Assembly (NCBI GenBank): GCA_003483645.1
Contig: DMYM01000050.1
Span: forward strand, 1 to 5,867
DNA length: 5,867 nt
Source: Verrucomicrobiales bacterium
Lineage (GTDB): Bacteria; Verrucomicrobiota; Verrucomicrobiia; Verrucomicrobiales; Akkermansiaceae
Reading direction: 5' to 3'
The notes beneath the pieces are model-generated. The model made no database searches, had not been told where the DNA came from, and saw nothing but the letters and a program-made list of their open reading frames with translations. Shown piece after piece: positions 1 through 5,867 of the stretch. Made by a program: the position numbers and the translations under genes. Position 1 is the stretch's first letter. The number at the start of each line of letters is the position of its first letter.

Positions 1-2083
1 ACCACGCGCGGTAGTTCAGCAGCCCCGCGATCAGGAAAAACGTCCCGGAAAGAAAAAAAGCGGCCTGCGGACCCATTGTTCCCCTGGCTGCGATACACCC
101 GAACCCGAGGAGAACACAGAGAAGCCCGCAGGTGAGCAGAAGACGCACCCGAACCGTGCCACCGCGCACCTCCTCCACTCCCGCCTCCAGCCGCAGAGTC
201 GCGCTTTTCCGGGCCTGCTTCCGCACCGTGAACCAGATGACGCCCATCGACAAGGCGATGAAGATAAGGAGACCGGTAATCATGCTGACGGGATTGAGAT
301 GAACGACAAAGAAGGCGGCGGCAGAGTCCTCGCTCCAGATCGTTTCCAGGAAACGCAGGATCCCTATCGAGTAGGCGATCGCAATGAAGAGGCCGATGAT
401 TCCACTCACTGTAACGATAATAAGGCCTTCCATAAGACGCCACCGCAGGATCCTCCCTGCGGACACCCCGAGGGCCGCCAGCAGTCCGCTCTCCCGGTTT
501 CGTTGTTCTATATTGAAGCGGAACAGCATCGCCGTAAGGGCCACTGAAGCCACGATCAGGAAAATGCTCATGCTCAGGAAGAGCCCTGCTATGTCGACCG
601 GCGACTGGGCGGCCGCCTGCGCTTCTTCGCCAAGGTTGCGAAGAAGCAGGCCCGCCATTCCGGGCTTGAGAAGGGGGAGAAGTTCCTTCTCCAGTCCGGT
701 TCCCGGCGCCTCCCTGGTGGGAACCCGCAGGGAAGTAAACTCTCCCCATCGGTTCCCGAATAATTCGCGCCCCCGCTCCTCGGAAATGAAGGCCTTGGGG
801 GTTCCCCGGTGTTCATCCCAGTAGTCTTCGTCCTTCTGGCGGATGCGGCCCAGATCAAGGGGCAGCCCTGGCGCCCAGTCCTGGGCGTCCTCCGCCTCCG
901 CCACTCCCGGGAAGTCCGGCATCCAGAGCTGGTCGGCCGCCAGACCCTCCCGAGCCACGATGCCATGTACGCGAAACCCGGCGGTGGCCTCCTCCAGTTG
1001 ATTGCCACGCACCAGCCTGAAAAAGGCCAGGCTGATCTCCTCTCCCACCTCGACTTCTAGATCCTCCGCCAGCCAGTCGTTGATCACGATGTCTTCCTTC
1101 AAGAACGGCTCGGGCAGGAAGGGTGCCCCCTGCGACCGGACCGCCGCCACCATGGAGTAGGGGGTCTCCTTCCCATTGGCCGCATAAGTGTTGACCAGGT
1201 AACTGGTCACCGGGACGGTCCCTGGAAAGCGGGCCCTGATCGCTTCGACGATCGGCGCTTCGAAGAAAATGCGCGCCGAGCGGATTTCGGTCGCTTCCGC
1301 CAGCGGAACGTCAACCAGGGAAAAGCCGTAGTCTTCCAGAATCATCCGGCTGCGAATGTGCCCCGCCAGATCGCCGCTGAAGGACGTCCCGTCCTCCCCG
1401 GCGCCCAGCAGGATGAGGTTGGCGCGGGCGGGTTGATCAACCACCTGCTGCAGTCGGCTGAGGGGGACAAAGACGGTGGGGACGGGAAGCTGGGTGGCCT
1501 GCAGGTTGAAACGCCCGAACTGCCCGTCACCCACTACCGCACGCACTGTTGCGCGGAAGCTGATCACGTCCTCTGCTTCGCCCGAGAGTGGCGCATCGCG
1601 TGACAGCATGCCGGGCTCCTGGAGGCGCAGGACCACCGAGTCGTCCTCTTTCAGGTCCAGTGCGTGCGCCAGGTAGTCATTGACGGCCACCTCGCGGGAC
1701 TGAAGGACTACCGCCTCGCCGGAGCCCGGCGAAAATCCCCAGAACCGATCATCCACTCCAAGAATCTGCACCCTGCCCAATCCGCGCTCCCTGGACGGTG
1801 AATTGAGCTGGCCCCGCAGGAACAGGATGGGAGCAGCCCGCAAGGAGCCCATCCCCACGTCCGTAGCAAGGGCGTCACGAAAAAAGCCCTCCCCCGCCAC
1901 AAAGACCTGCTCGACCTGACCCACCCGCTGACGCGCCACCTCGCGAAGGGTCTCCTTCACCGAGTCGCCCGCAATCAACGCCCCCAGAAGGACGGTGGCA
2001 CCCAGGACCGCGCCTGCTCCTACCCCGAGGTAGGACAGCTTGTAGTGCAAGATCCCGCGCCGAATGAACTTGAGGGCATTCAT
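1..2083 (-). CDS. Large FtsX/YbbP-type ABC transporter permease, C-terminal part outside window
   Basis: Open from an ATG at 2083 through the left edge, giving 694 codons with no stop. It is the membrane subunit of a type VII (MacB/LolCE/YbbP/FtsX) ABC system in the inner membrane. The start ATG overlaps the ATPase stop (ATGA) and has GGAG 5 bases upstream. Hydrophobic segments lie at about residues 18-39, 498-521, 550-577, 598-620, 645-666 and 672-690. A very large extracytoplasmic domain (about 40-497) sits between the first two. The cytoplasmic stretch after helix 2 (about 522-550, RFNIEQRNRESGLLAALG) is the FtsX-family loop that contacts the ATPase. The 1+3 helices followed by a two-helix hairpin match the first part of ten-helix YbbP-type permeases, so a second periplasmic domain and four more helices are expected beyond the window. 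The periplasmic domain seems to contain a repeated module (see findings). The substrate is unknown. The family is secure; YbbP-like topology is inference. Confidence 0.9.
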   Translation of the reverse strand, partial: MNALKFIRRGILHYKLSYLGVGAGAVLGATVLLGALIAGDSVKETLREVARQRVGQVEQVFVAGEGFFRDALATDVGMGSLRAAPILFLRGQLNSPSRERGLGRVQILGVDDRFWGFSPGSGEAVVLQSREVAVNDYLAHALDLKEDDSVVLRLQEPGMLSRDAPLSGEAEDVISFRATVRAVVGDGQFGRFNLQATQLPVPTVFVPLSRLQQVVDQPARANLILLGAGEDGTSFSGDLAGHIRSRMILEDYGFSLVDVPLAEATEIRSARIFFEAPIVEAIRARFPGTVPVTSYLVNTYAANGKETPYSMVAAVRSQGAPFLPEPFLKEDIVINDWLAEDLEVEVGEEISLAFFRLVRGNQLEEATAGFRVHGIVAREGLAADQLWMPDFPGVAEAEDAQDWAPGLPLDLGRIRQKDEDYWDEHRGTPKAFISEERGRELFGNRWGEFTSLRVPTREAPGTGLEKELLPLLKPGMAGLLLRNLGEEAQAAAQSPVDIAGLFLSMSIFLIVASVALTAMLFRFNIEQRNRESGLLAALGVSAGRILRWRLMEGLIIVTVSGIIGLFIAIAYSIGILRFLETIWSEDSAAAFFVVHLNPVSMITGLLIFIALSMGVIWFTVRKQARKSATLRLEAGVEEVRGGTVRVRLLLTCGLLCVLLGFGCIAARGTMGPQAAFFLSGTFFLIAGLLNYRAW

Positions 2084-2754
2084 TGCTTCTCCAGTTTCCC
2101 GCCGCGAAGCTCGTAGTGGGTCTGCATTCGCCGGGCGAGGGTCGCATTGTGGGTGACAACCACCAGAGTCACCCCCATCTGGGCATTAAGCTGCACAAGC
2201 AAATCAGCCACCACCCCGGTGGTTTCCTGGTCGAGTGATCCGGTCGGTTCGTCCGCGAGGACCAGTCTCGGCTCGTTGACCAGGGCCCGGGCGAGGGCCG
2301 TCCGCAGCCGCTCCCCGCCCGAGAGCTGATAGGGAAAGTGGGCGAGGCGGTCCTGCAGTCCGATCTCAGCAAGCAACTCCTCGGCCCGCGCGGTGGTTTC
2401 AGCCTCCGCTTCCGCCCAGCCCCCGGCCAGCCGCGGAAGCACGACATTCTCCAGCACAGTGCACTGCGGGAGCAAGTGGTGGTGCTGGAATACAAAACCA
2501 AGGGACTGGTTCCGGAAGGCGGCAGCCTGTTCCTCGCCAAAGGACGCCACGTCCCTGCCGTCGATCAGGACGCGCCCCTCACTGGGCCGGTCCAGGACTC
2601 CAAGCAGATTGAGCAAGGTCGTCTTTCCGCTTCCCGATGGACCCACTACCGCGGCTGTCTCACCCGTAGCCACCTGCAGGTTCACCGCATCGAGCACGCG
2701 CAGCGACTCGCCGGGCATCTCGTAAACCTTGCTGACATTCTGGACATCGATCAT
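2080..2754 (-). CDS. LolD/MacB-type ABC transporter ATP-binding protein
   Basis: A complete 224-residue cytoplasmic ATPase, the usual LolD/YbbA length, that powers the permease encoded directly after it. All motifs are present: Walker A GPSGSGKT (38-45), Q-loop Q90 in FVFQHHHLLP, signature LSGGE (144-148), Walker B LVLADEP (164-170), D-loop SLD (173-175) and switch histidine H202 in VVTHN. The HHLLP-x-x-T-x-LENV stretch after the Q-loop is typical of the LolD group and differs from MacB. The residues after LSGGE read RLR where the family usually has QQR, a mild deviation that should not abolish activity. The ATG overlaps the ligase stop by four bases, and a strong GGAAGGTG Shine-Dalgarno lies 8 bases upstream, so this start is well supported. 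It need not move lipoproteins: the partner permease is much larger than LolC/LolE, so the substrate stays open and no lol symbol is assigned. Confidence 0.96.
   Translation of the reverse strand: MIDVQNVSKVYEMPGESLRVLDAVNLQVATGETAAVVGPSGSGKTTLLNLLGVLDRPSEGRVLIDGRDVASFGEEQAAAFRNQSLGFVFQHHHLLPQCTVLENVVLPRLAGGWAEAEAETTARAEELLAEIGLQDRLAHFPYQLSGGERLRTALARALVNEPRLVLADEPTGSLDQETTGVVADLLVQLNAQMGVTLVVVTHNATLARRMQTHYELRGGKLEKQ
2089..2092 (-). promoter_or_regulatory. Shine-Dalgarno site for the ABC permease
   Basis: GGAG lies 5 bases before the ATG at 2083, inside the final codons of the ATPase gene. It selects this ATG over a second ATG at 2079, which is in the ATPase frame just after its stop and does not open the permease frame. 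Confidence 0.5.
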
Positions 2755-3977
2755 TCGCGAATCACCTTCCAGCGCTGGGCCTTCATTTCAGAAACCGGCA
2801 GGGTGCCTAACTCTACTGCTCTTACCGGAATCCGCATGGAAAAGACAGAGCGGAGTCGGGCTTCCAGCGCCTCTTCGGCCCGCCCGTCGCCGAGGTTCTC
2901 GATCACCAGGCGGATCTCCGGCAGCGTCCCCTGCTCGTCCACTTCCACCTGGTACTCCCCCACTCCATCTACCGCGCGCACTACCGCCTCGATCGCGCTG
3001 GGATAGACGTTCACCCCACGCACCACCACCATGTCATCCGCCCGCCCGATAATTCCACCCTGCAACGCAAAGGGAGCAGGATCCGTTTCTTCGGTGGCAA
3101 CCGGCCGGACGAGATCTCCAGTGCGGTAGCGGATAAGCGGAGCCCCATAACGCCCAAGGGTGGTCAGGACCAGCTCGCCCACCTCCCCCAGCGTCACCTG
3201 CTCAAGGCTCTCCGGGCTGACAACCTCGGCGTGATAGGAAGGGTGATAAATGCGCAGCAAGTCGGGATTGCCGGGATCGCTCACGGTAACTGGACCAATC
3301 TCCGTCATCCCGTGGTGATCGACCACGCGCGCCCCCCACTCGGCCTGGATGCGCTCACGCACCTCCGGGATGCTCCCGCCTGGCTCACCGCACACCACCA
3401 GGGCTTCGACCCCCAGGTCGCCCACCGCGAGGTCCATTCCCTTCCCCACCAATGCAAGATGCAGGGCGTAGGTGGGCGTACAGGCCATGAATTGCGGCCG
3501 ATGGAGGACCATCATGCGCAGGCGATCCTCGCTGGAAAGGCCTCCGCCAGGAATGGCCCGGATCCCCATCGAAGCAGCGGCCTCGAAGGCCGACCAGAAT
3601 CCGAGAAAGGGCCCGAAGGAAAAAGGGAAAAAGGCACTGTCGCCAGATTGCGCGCCCACGCTGGTCCAAACCCATTGCCATGACTCCAGAATCCACGCCC
3701 ACCCCGCGGGGTCGTCCAGCCAGGCCATCGGGTTGCCCCGTGTTCCACTCGTATGGTGAAAACGGGTATAGGTCTCCAGAGGATACGTCAGGGTCGTGCC
3801 GTAAGGAGGATGGGCCTCGTGATCGGCGGCCAGTTCATCCTTGGTAGTGAAGGGAACCTCCGCCCTGAATTCCTCCAGGCTCTCCACCCTGCGTCGCTCT
3901 CCCAGCTTCGCCGCGTAAAATTCATTTGCGGGAAGGATAGCACCGAACAGATCGTTAATGGCGCTCAGGGACATCAT
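2751..3977 (-). CDS. PaaK-like adenylate-forming acid-CoA ligase (phenylacetate-CoA ligase family)
   Basis: From the ATG at 3977 this is 408 residues, close to PaaK-family length (about 430). Family members activate a carboxylic acid, often aromatic, with ATP to an acyl-AMP and then form the CoA thioester in the cytoplasm. Visible motifs: N-terminal ILPANEFYAAKL (14-25) and PFTTKDEL (42-49), phosphate-binding loop HHTSGTRGNP (74-83), CGEPGG (196-201), adenine-site HHGMTEIGP (221-229), ribose-binding RYRTGD (283-288), hinge GRADDMVVVRGVNVYP (311-326), and the C-terminal SEMKAQR whose K399 is the likely catalytic lysine. Nothing essential is missing. An in-frame TTG at 4037 would add 20 residues and overlap the upstream gene by 23 bases, but I prefer 3977 because an ATG follows GGAG at 12 bases. 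A second ATG follows immediately. The stop overlaps the ATPase ATG. The substrate cannot be read from sequence; phenylacetate is only the family name and no paa catabolic gene is nearby. Confidence 0.92.
   Translation of the reverse strand: MMSLSAINDLFGAILPANEFYAAKLGERRRVESLEEFRAEVPFTTKDELAADHEAHPPYGTTLTYPLETYTRFHHTSGTRGNPMAWLDDPAGWAWILESWQWVWTSVGAQSGDSAFFPFSFGPFLGFWSAFEAAASMGIRAIPGGGLSSEDRLRMMVLHRPQFMACTPTYALHLALVGKGMDLAVGDLGVEALVVCGEPGGSIPEVRERIQAEWGARVVDHHGMTEIGPVTVSDPGNPDLLRIYHPSYHAEVVSPESLEQVTLGEVGELVLTTLGRYGAPLIRYRTGDLVRPVATEETDPAPFALQGGIIGRADDMVVVRGVNVYPSAIEAVVRAVDGVGEYQVEVDEQGTLPEIRLVIENLGDGRAEEALEARLRSVFSMRIPVRAVELGTLPVSEMKAQRWKVIRE
2763..2770 (-). promoter_or_regulatory. Shine-Dalgarno site for the ABC ATPase
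   Basis: The minus strand reads GGAAGGTG, 8 bases before the ATG at 2754 and inside the last codons of the ligase. It supports the ATG that overlaps the ligase stop and is the strongest ribosome binding site in the window. Confidence 0.65.
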
Positions 3978-3988
3978 TATTTCAGAGC

Positions 3989-4006
3989 GCTCCGGCAGAC
4001 CGGAGC
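3989..4006 (-). promoter_or_regulatory. Inverted repeat upstream of the ligase start, overlapping its likely ribosome binding site
   Basis: On the minus strand the short gap after the DMT-like gene reads GCTCCGG-TCTG-CCGGAGC, a perfect 7-bp stem with a 4-base loop. It begins 8 bases after the TAG stop and ends 11 bases before the ligase ATG. The 3' arm contains GGAG, the only Shine-Dalgarno-like match for the ligase, so folding would hide it. No T-run follows on the minus strand, which argues against an intrinsic terminator. A role in translational control or transcript stability is inference; the stem itself is seen directly. Confidence 0.45.
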
Positions 4007-4014
4007 TTTCCAGA

Positions 4015-4566
4015 CTACTCCTTCGCCGGGGCTTCAATGCCCGGCTTCCTGGGCGGAGACCCGGGAGAGCCGGCAGGCTTGAACTTCACCACCATGAACC
4101 CGCCGAGAGCCGCGATCAGGATACCGCAGAGAAATTGCCAGGGAATGGCCGCGAGGCCGCCCTCGGGCCGGTCCATCCAGATAGATACGATGGCATTTAC
4201 GAGCGGGGCCCCGCAGAAGATGATCGACATGACCGAGATCGCCACCACCGCAGGGCTCATCCCCCCTTTTGCCCCGGACGCCATGGCAAGGAGAACACAG
4301 AATGCTCCTGCCGCCCCGAGGATTCCGGCAAAAAGCGAAAGCCACATCCCCTTGCTCGGCATCGACCAGGCCCCCTCAGTACCCTTAACGAGGAGAACCA
4401 CCAGAGGAGCCACTACCGCGGTGATGAAATAGGCAATCCCCACGAAAAGAAACGCCTTGTAACGGCCCAATTCCTTGTCCTGCATCTCGACTTGGCCAGC
4501 GTGGAGGAAAATCCCGTAAAGGCCCCAGCAGGCCACGGTCATGAGGGCGAAAATAAGCCAGTTCAT
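4015..4566 (-). CDS. Small DMT/EamA-like integral membrane protein
   Basis: A 183-residue hydrophobic protein from the ATG at 4566. Five membrane segments are visible, about residues 1-21, 38-60, 74-95, 104-128 and 142-161, followed by a proline- and lysine-rich tail (PAGSPGSPPRKPG). The N-terminal WGLYGIFLHAG and the second-half pattern APLVNAIVSIW and GILIAALGGFMVV resemble half of a ten-helix EamA drug/metabolite transporter, so it may act as a dimer. Similar short proteins are, as I recall, common in Verrucomicrobiota and Planctomycetota and usually annotated hypothetical. A GTG at 4605 would add 13 polar residues (NDPLPSPQKKKS) and begin only 8 bases after the thioesterase stop. I prefer the ATG because it starts directly at the first helix, but no good Shine-Dalgarno supports either. 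Substrate and direction of transport are unknown. A role in moving a sugar- or lipid-linked intermediate is only suggested by context. Confidence 0.75.
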   Translation of the reverse strand: MNWLIFALMTVACWGLYGIFLHAGQVEMQDKELGRYKAFLFVGIAYFITAVVAPLVVLLVKGTEGAWSMPSKGMWLSLFAGILGAAGAFCVLLAMASGAKGGMSPAVVAISVMSIIFCGAPLVNAIVSIWMDRPEGGLAAIPWQFLCGILIAALGGFMVVKFKPAGSPGSPPRKPGIEAPAKE

Positions 4567-4613
4567 GGATTTCTTTTTTTGGGGTGATGGAAGAGGGTCA
4601 TTCACTTGATCAA

Positions 4614-5063
4614 TCAGGACCTGGCCGCGGCCAGGGCAGCTTCAAGATCGGAGCGTATCCGGTCCGGAATGGAGACCGCGGTGAGGCCTCCGTTCTCAAA
4701 CTTCACACAGGCCACGGCCACTTTTCCGGTGGCAATGGGAGGATCTGCAGGATCGAGGTAGAAGCGAAACCCGTAGCGAACCGAGCGAGTGCGGATCTCG
4801 TCAATGGAGACCCGGATGACAAGGACGTCGTCGTTACGGGCAGGCTTGCGGAATTCACAGCTGGCACTCACCCGCGGCCATCCGATTTCCGCCTCCGCCA
4901 TCTGCCGGTGTACGGGATGGCCGAGACTACGCATGAACTCGTGCTCTGCGGTCTCCATGTAACGGTAGAAGTTGGAAAAATGCACGATCCCGGCGAGATC
5001 GGTTTCGTGAAATTCGACCCGCCGCTGATACTCGAAGGAATAGCTCTTGCTCTCGTCGCTCAT
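4614..5063 (-). CDS. Hotdog-fold acyl-CoA thioesterase (4HBT/YbgC-like)
   Basis: A complete 149-residue single hotdog domain, typical for the 4-hydroxybenzoyl-CoA thioesterase/YbgC group, which hydrolyses acyl-CoA thioesters in the cytoplasm. The diagnostic catalytic helix region is at residues 15-40: RVEFHETDLAGIVHFSNFYR, with D22 the expected catalytic aspartate, followed by YMETAEHEFMRSLG. The central strands follow at about 66-72, 80-104 and 111-123. The start is the ATG at 5063, which overlaps the glycosyltransferase stop as ATGA; an in-frame TTG at 5090 would add nine arginine-rich residues and is less likely. There is no signal peptide. Lying two genes before an acid-CoA ligase, it could hydrolyse that enzyme's product, act as a proofreading enzyme, or serve an unrelated acyl-CoA. 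The substrate cannot be read from sequence, and YbgC-type action on phospholipid-related thioesters is one alternative. Confidence 0.92.
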   Translation of the reverse strand: MSDESKSYSFEYQRRVEFHETDLAGIVHFSNFYRYMETAEHEFMRSLGHPVHRQMAEAEIGWPRVSASCEFRKPARNDDVLVIRVSIDEIRTRSVRYGFRFYLDPADPPIATGKVAVACVKFENGGLTAVSIPDRIRSDLEAALAAARS

Positions 5064-5867
5064 GAATCCCGTGGTCCGGCTGCGGCGCAAACCCGTCCGG
5101 CGAGTTCGAGGAAGCCGTCCTTCATCGCAGTGACGCTATACCGTTCCGCCACTCCGCGGCGACCTCTTTCTCCCATCGCGGCCGCCTCCCCCGGGTTGGC
5201 CAGGAGTTCTTCCCAGCCTCGGGCCAGCGCGGAAGGATCGCCGGGTGCCACCGTCTGCCCTCCCCCGGTCACTGCGGCGATCTCCTCGAAGGCCGATCCC
5301 TCCGGATTCACCACCGGCACCCCGCTCGCCATCGCTTCGATCAGGTAGAGTCCAAAGGCCTCGGAATACTGTATCGGCACGGAGAACACCGTGAGGCCCC
5401 GAAGAAACTCCGTCTTCTGCTCCCGCGTCAGATTGGGATGCCAGTCCACCATTTCACTAAGACCGGCCCGCTCAATCTTCTCCTTCTGATCCTTCACGAA
5501 AACCTCATCTCCCGGGGTGCATGATCCAGCAATCCTGAGCCGGCACTGTGGAAACCTGCCTCCCTCCTGCAGCAGAAGGTAGGCATCCACCAGAGCCCCG
5601 AGGCCCTTCTCACGGCTCATGCGGGCGAGATAGCCAATGGCCTGAAGGCCGTCTTCCACCGGTTCCCCGTAACCCTCCAGGTTGATTCCGTTGGGAAGAA
5701 CCTCGATCTCGGCCAGGGGGATCCCAAGACGCTCTCCCATCACCCCGGCATAGAAATGGCTGGGCGCAACGAGCATGTCGCACTCTGCGAGACGCTCCTT
5801 CATTTCCTCCCAGCTTCTTGTGCGGTAGGGCTCGGGTAGACTATCGAGAAAGGTGTCCTCTCCCTGG
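5060..5867 (-). CDS. GT4-type glycosyltransferase, N-terminal part outside window
   Basis: The frame is open to the right edge, so 268 C-terminal residues are visible; the methionine at 5803 is internal because the coding frame continues upstream as QGEDTFLDSLPEPYRTRSW. This is the nucleotide-sugar-binding half of a retaining GT-B enzyme of the GT4 (glycosyl transferases group 1) family. Motifs, numbered within the fragment: end of the acceptor domain MLVAPSHFYAGVMGERLGIP (31-50), interdomain VLPNGINLEGY (56-66), donor-domain entry IGYLARMSREKGL (77-89), and the donor-binding EX7E motif EAFGLYLIE (169-177) followed by AMASGVPVVNPEGSAFEEI. The usual C-terminal helix ends at the TGA at 5060, overlapping the thioesterase ATG. 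No membrane segment is present in this part, so it is a cytosolic or peripheral enzyme. Sugar donor and acceptor are unknown. QGEDTFLDSLPEPYR recalls a recurring GT4 subfamily of PVC and other bacteria, judged by memory only. Confidence 0.92.
   Translation of the reverse strand, partial: QGEDTFLDSLPEPYRTRSWEEMKERLAECDMLVAPSHFYAGVMGERLGIPLAEIEVLPNGINLEGYGEPVEDGLQAIGYLARMSREKGLGALVDAYLLLQEGGRFPQCRLRIAGSCTPGDEVFVKDQKEKIERAGLSEMVDWHPNLTREQKTEFLRGLTVFSVPIQYSEAFGLYLIEAMASGVPVVNPEGSAFEEIAAVTGGGQTVAPGDPSALARGWEELLANPGEAAAMGERGRRGVAERYSVTAMKDGFLELAGRVCAAAGPRDS

Noticed and set aside
589..1008. A 139-codon minus-strand frame within the permease region.
   Set aside because: It overlaps the uninterrupted permease frame in another register and is very arginine- and proline-rich, typical of an out-of-frame shadow.
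2338..3006. A 222-codon plus-strand frame spanning the ATPase/ligase junction.
   Set aside because: Both opposing genes carry intact catalytic motifs, while this translation is low-complexity and has no domain signature.
4567..4613. The 47-base gap with an A-rich run and an 8-base TTGATCAA palindrome, considered as a promoter or regulator site.
   Set aside because: No -35/-10 pair is recognisable on the minus strand, and an 8-base palindrome alone is weak evidence.
4620..4635. Perfect 16-base palindrome CCTGGCCGCGGCCAGG near the end of the thioesterase gene, considered as a terminator or operator.
   Set aside because: It lies inside the coding sequence (the Leu-Ala-Ala-Ala-Arg region), has no T-run after it on the minus strand, and GC-rich alanine codons produce such palindromes easily.
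5088..5090. TTG as an alternative start of the thioesterase.
   Set aside because: The ATG at 5063 forms an ATGA overlap with the preceding stop, like two other junctions here, and the extra nine residues are not part of the hotdog fold.
4584..5348. A 254-codon plus-strand open frame covering the thioesterase and glycosyltransferase region.
   Set aside because: It is antisense to two genes with clear family motifs, its translation shows no recognisable domain, and long shadow frames are expected in GC-rich DNA.

Overview
The window is a GC-rich, fully coding stretch in which every gene I can support lies on the minus strand. Read 5'->3' in transcription order, right to left, the six genes are: the C-terminal part of a GT4-type glycosyltransferase (runs off the right edge), a hotdog-fold acyl-CoA thioesterase, a small five-helix DMT/EamA-like membrane protein, a PaaK-like adenylate-forming acid-CoA ligase, a LolD-type ABC ATPase, and the first ~694 residues of a large FtsX/YbbP-type ABC permease (runs off the left edge). 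No rRNA, tRNA, CRISPR array, insertion sequence or phage gene is visible. The only non-coding gaps are about 37 and 47 bases.

Gene spacing indicates one transcription unit. Three of the five junctions (glycosyltransferase/thioesterase, ligase/ATPase, ATPase/permease) are 4-base ATGA overlaps, which usually means translational coupling. The two gaps flank the small membrane protein. The gap before the ligase holds a 7-bp inverted repeat whose 3' arm contains the only Shine-Dalgarno-like GGAG near the ligase start. No promoter or intrinsic terminator is recognisable, so both operon ends are probably outside the window.

The organism is a bacterium, and LolD-type export genes suggest a Gram-negative (diderm) one. 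The high GC, the form of the long FtsX permease and the short DMT-like protein recall Verrucomicrobiota/Planctomycetota (PVC) or Acidobacteriota genomes. This is recollection of family flavour, not a computed placement.

Functionally, the genes pair acid activation (ligase) and acyl-CoA hydrolysis (thioesterase) with sugar transfer (glycosyltransferase) and an FtsX-superfamily ABC machine that acts on envelope or lipid-like substrates. A reasonable but unproven reading is a module that makes or processes an acylated or aromatic-acid-containing glycoconjugate or envelope lipid. The ABC genes could equally be a general envelope system co-transcribed with housekeeping genes. The most distinctive sequence feature is the permease: its first periplasmic domain is about 458 residues and contains what looks like an internally repeated module.
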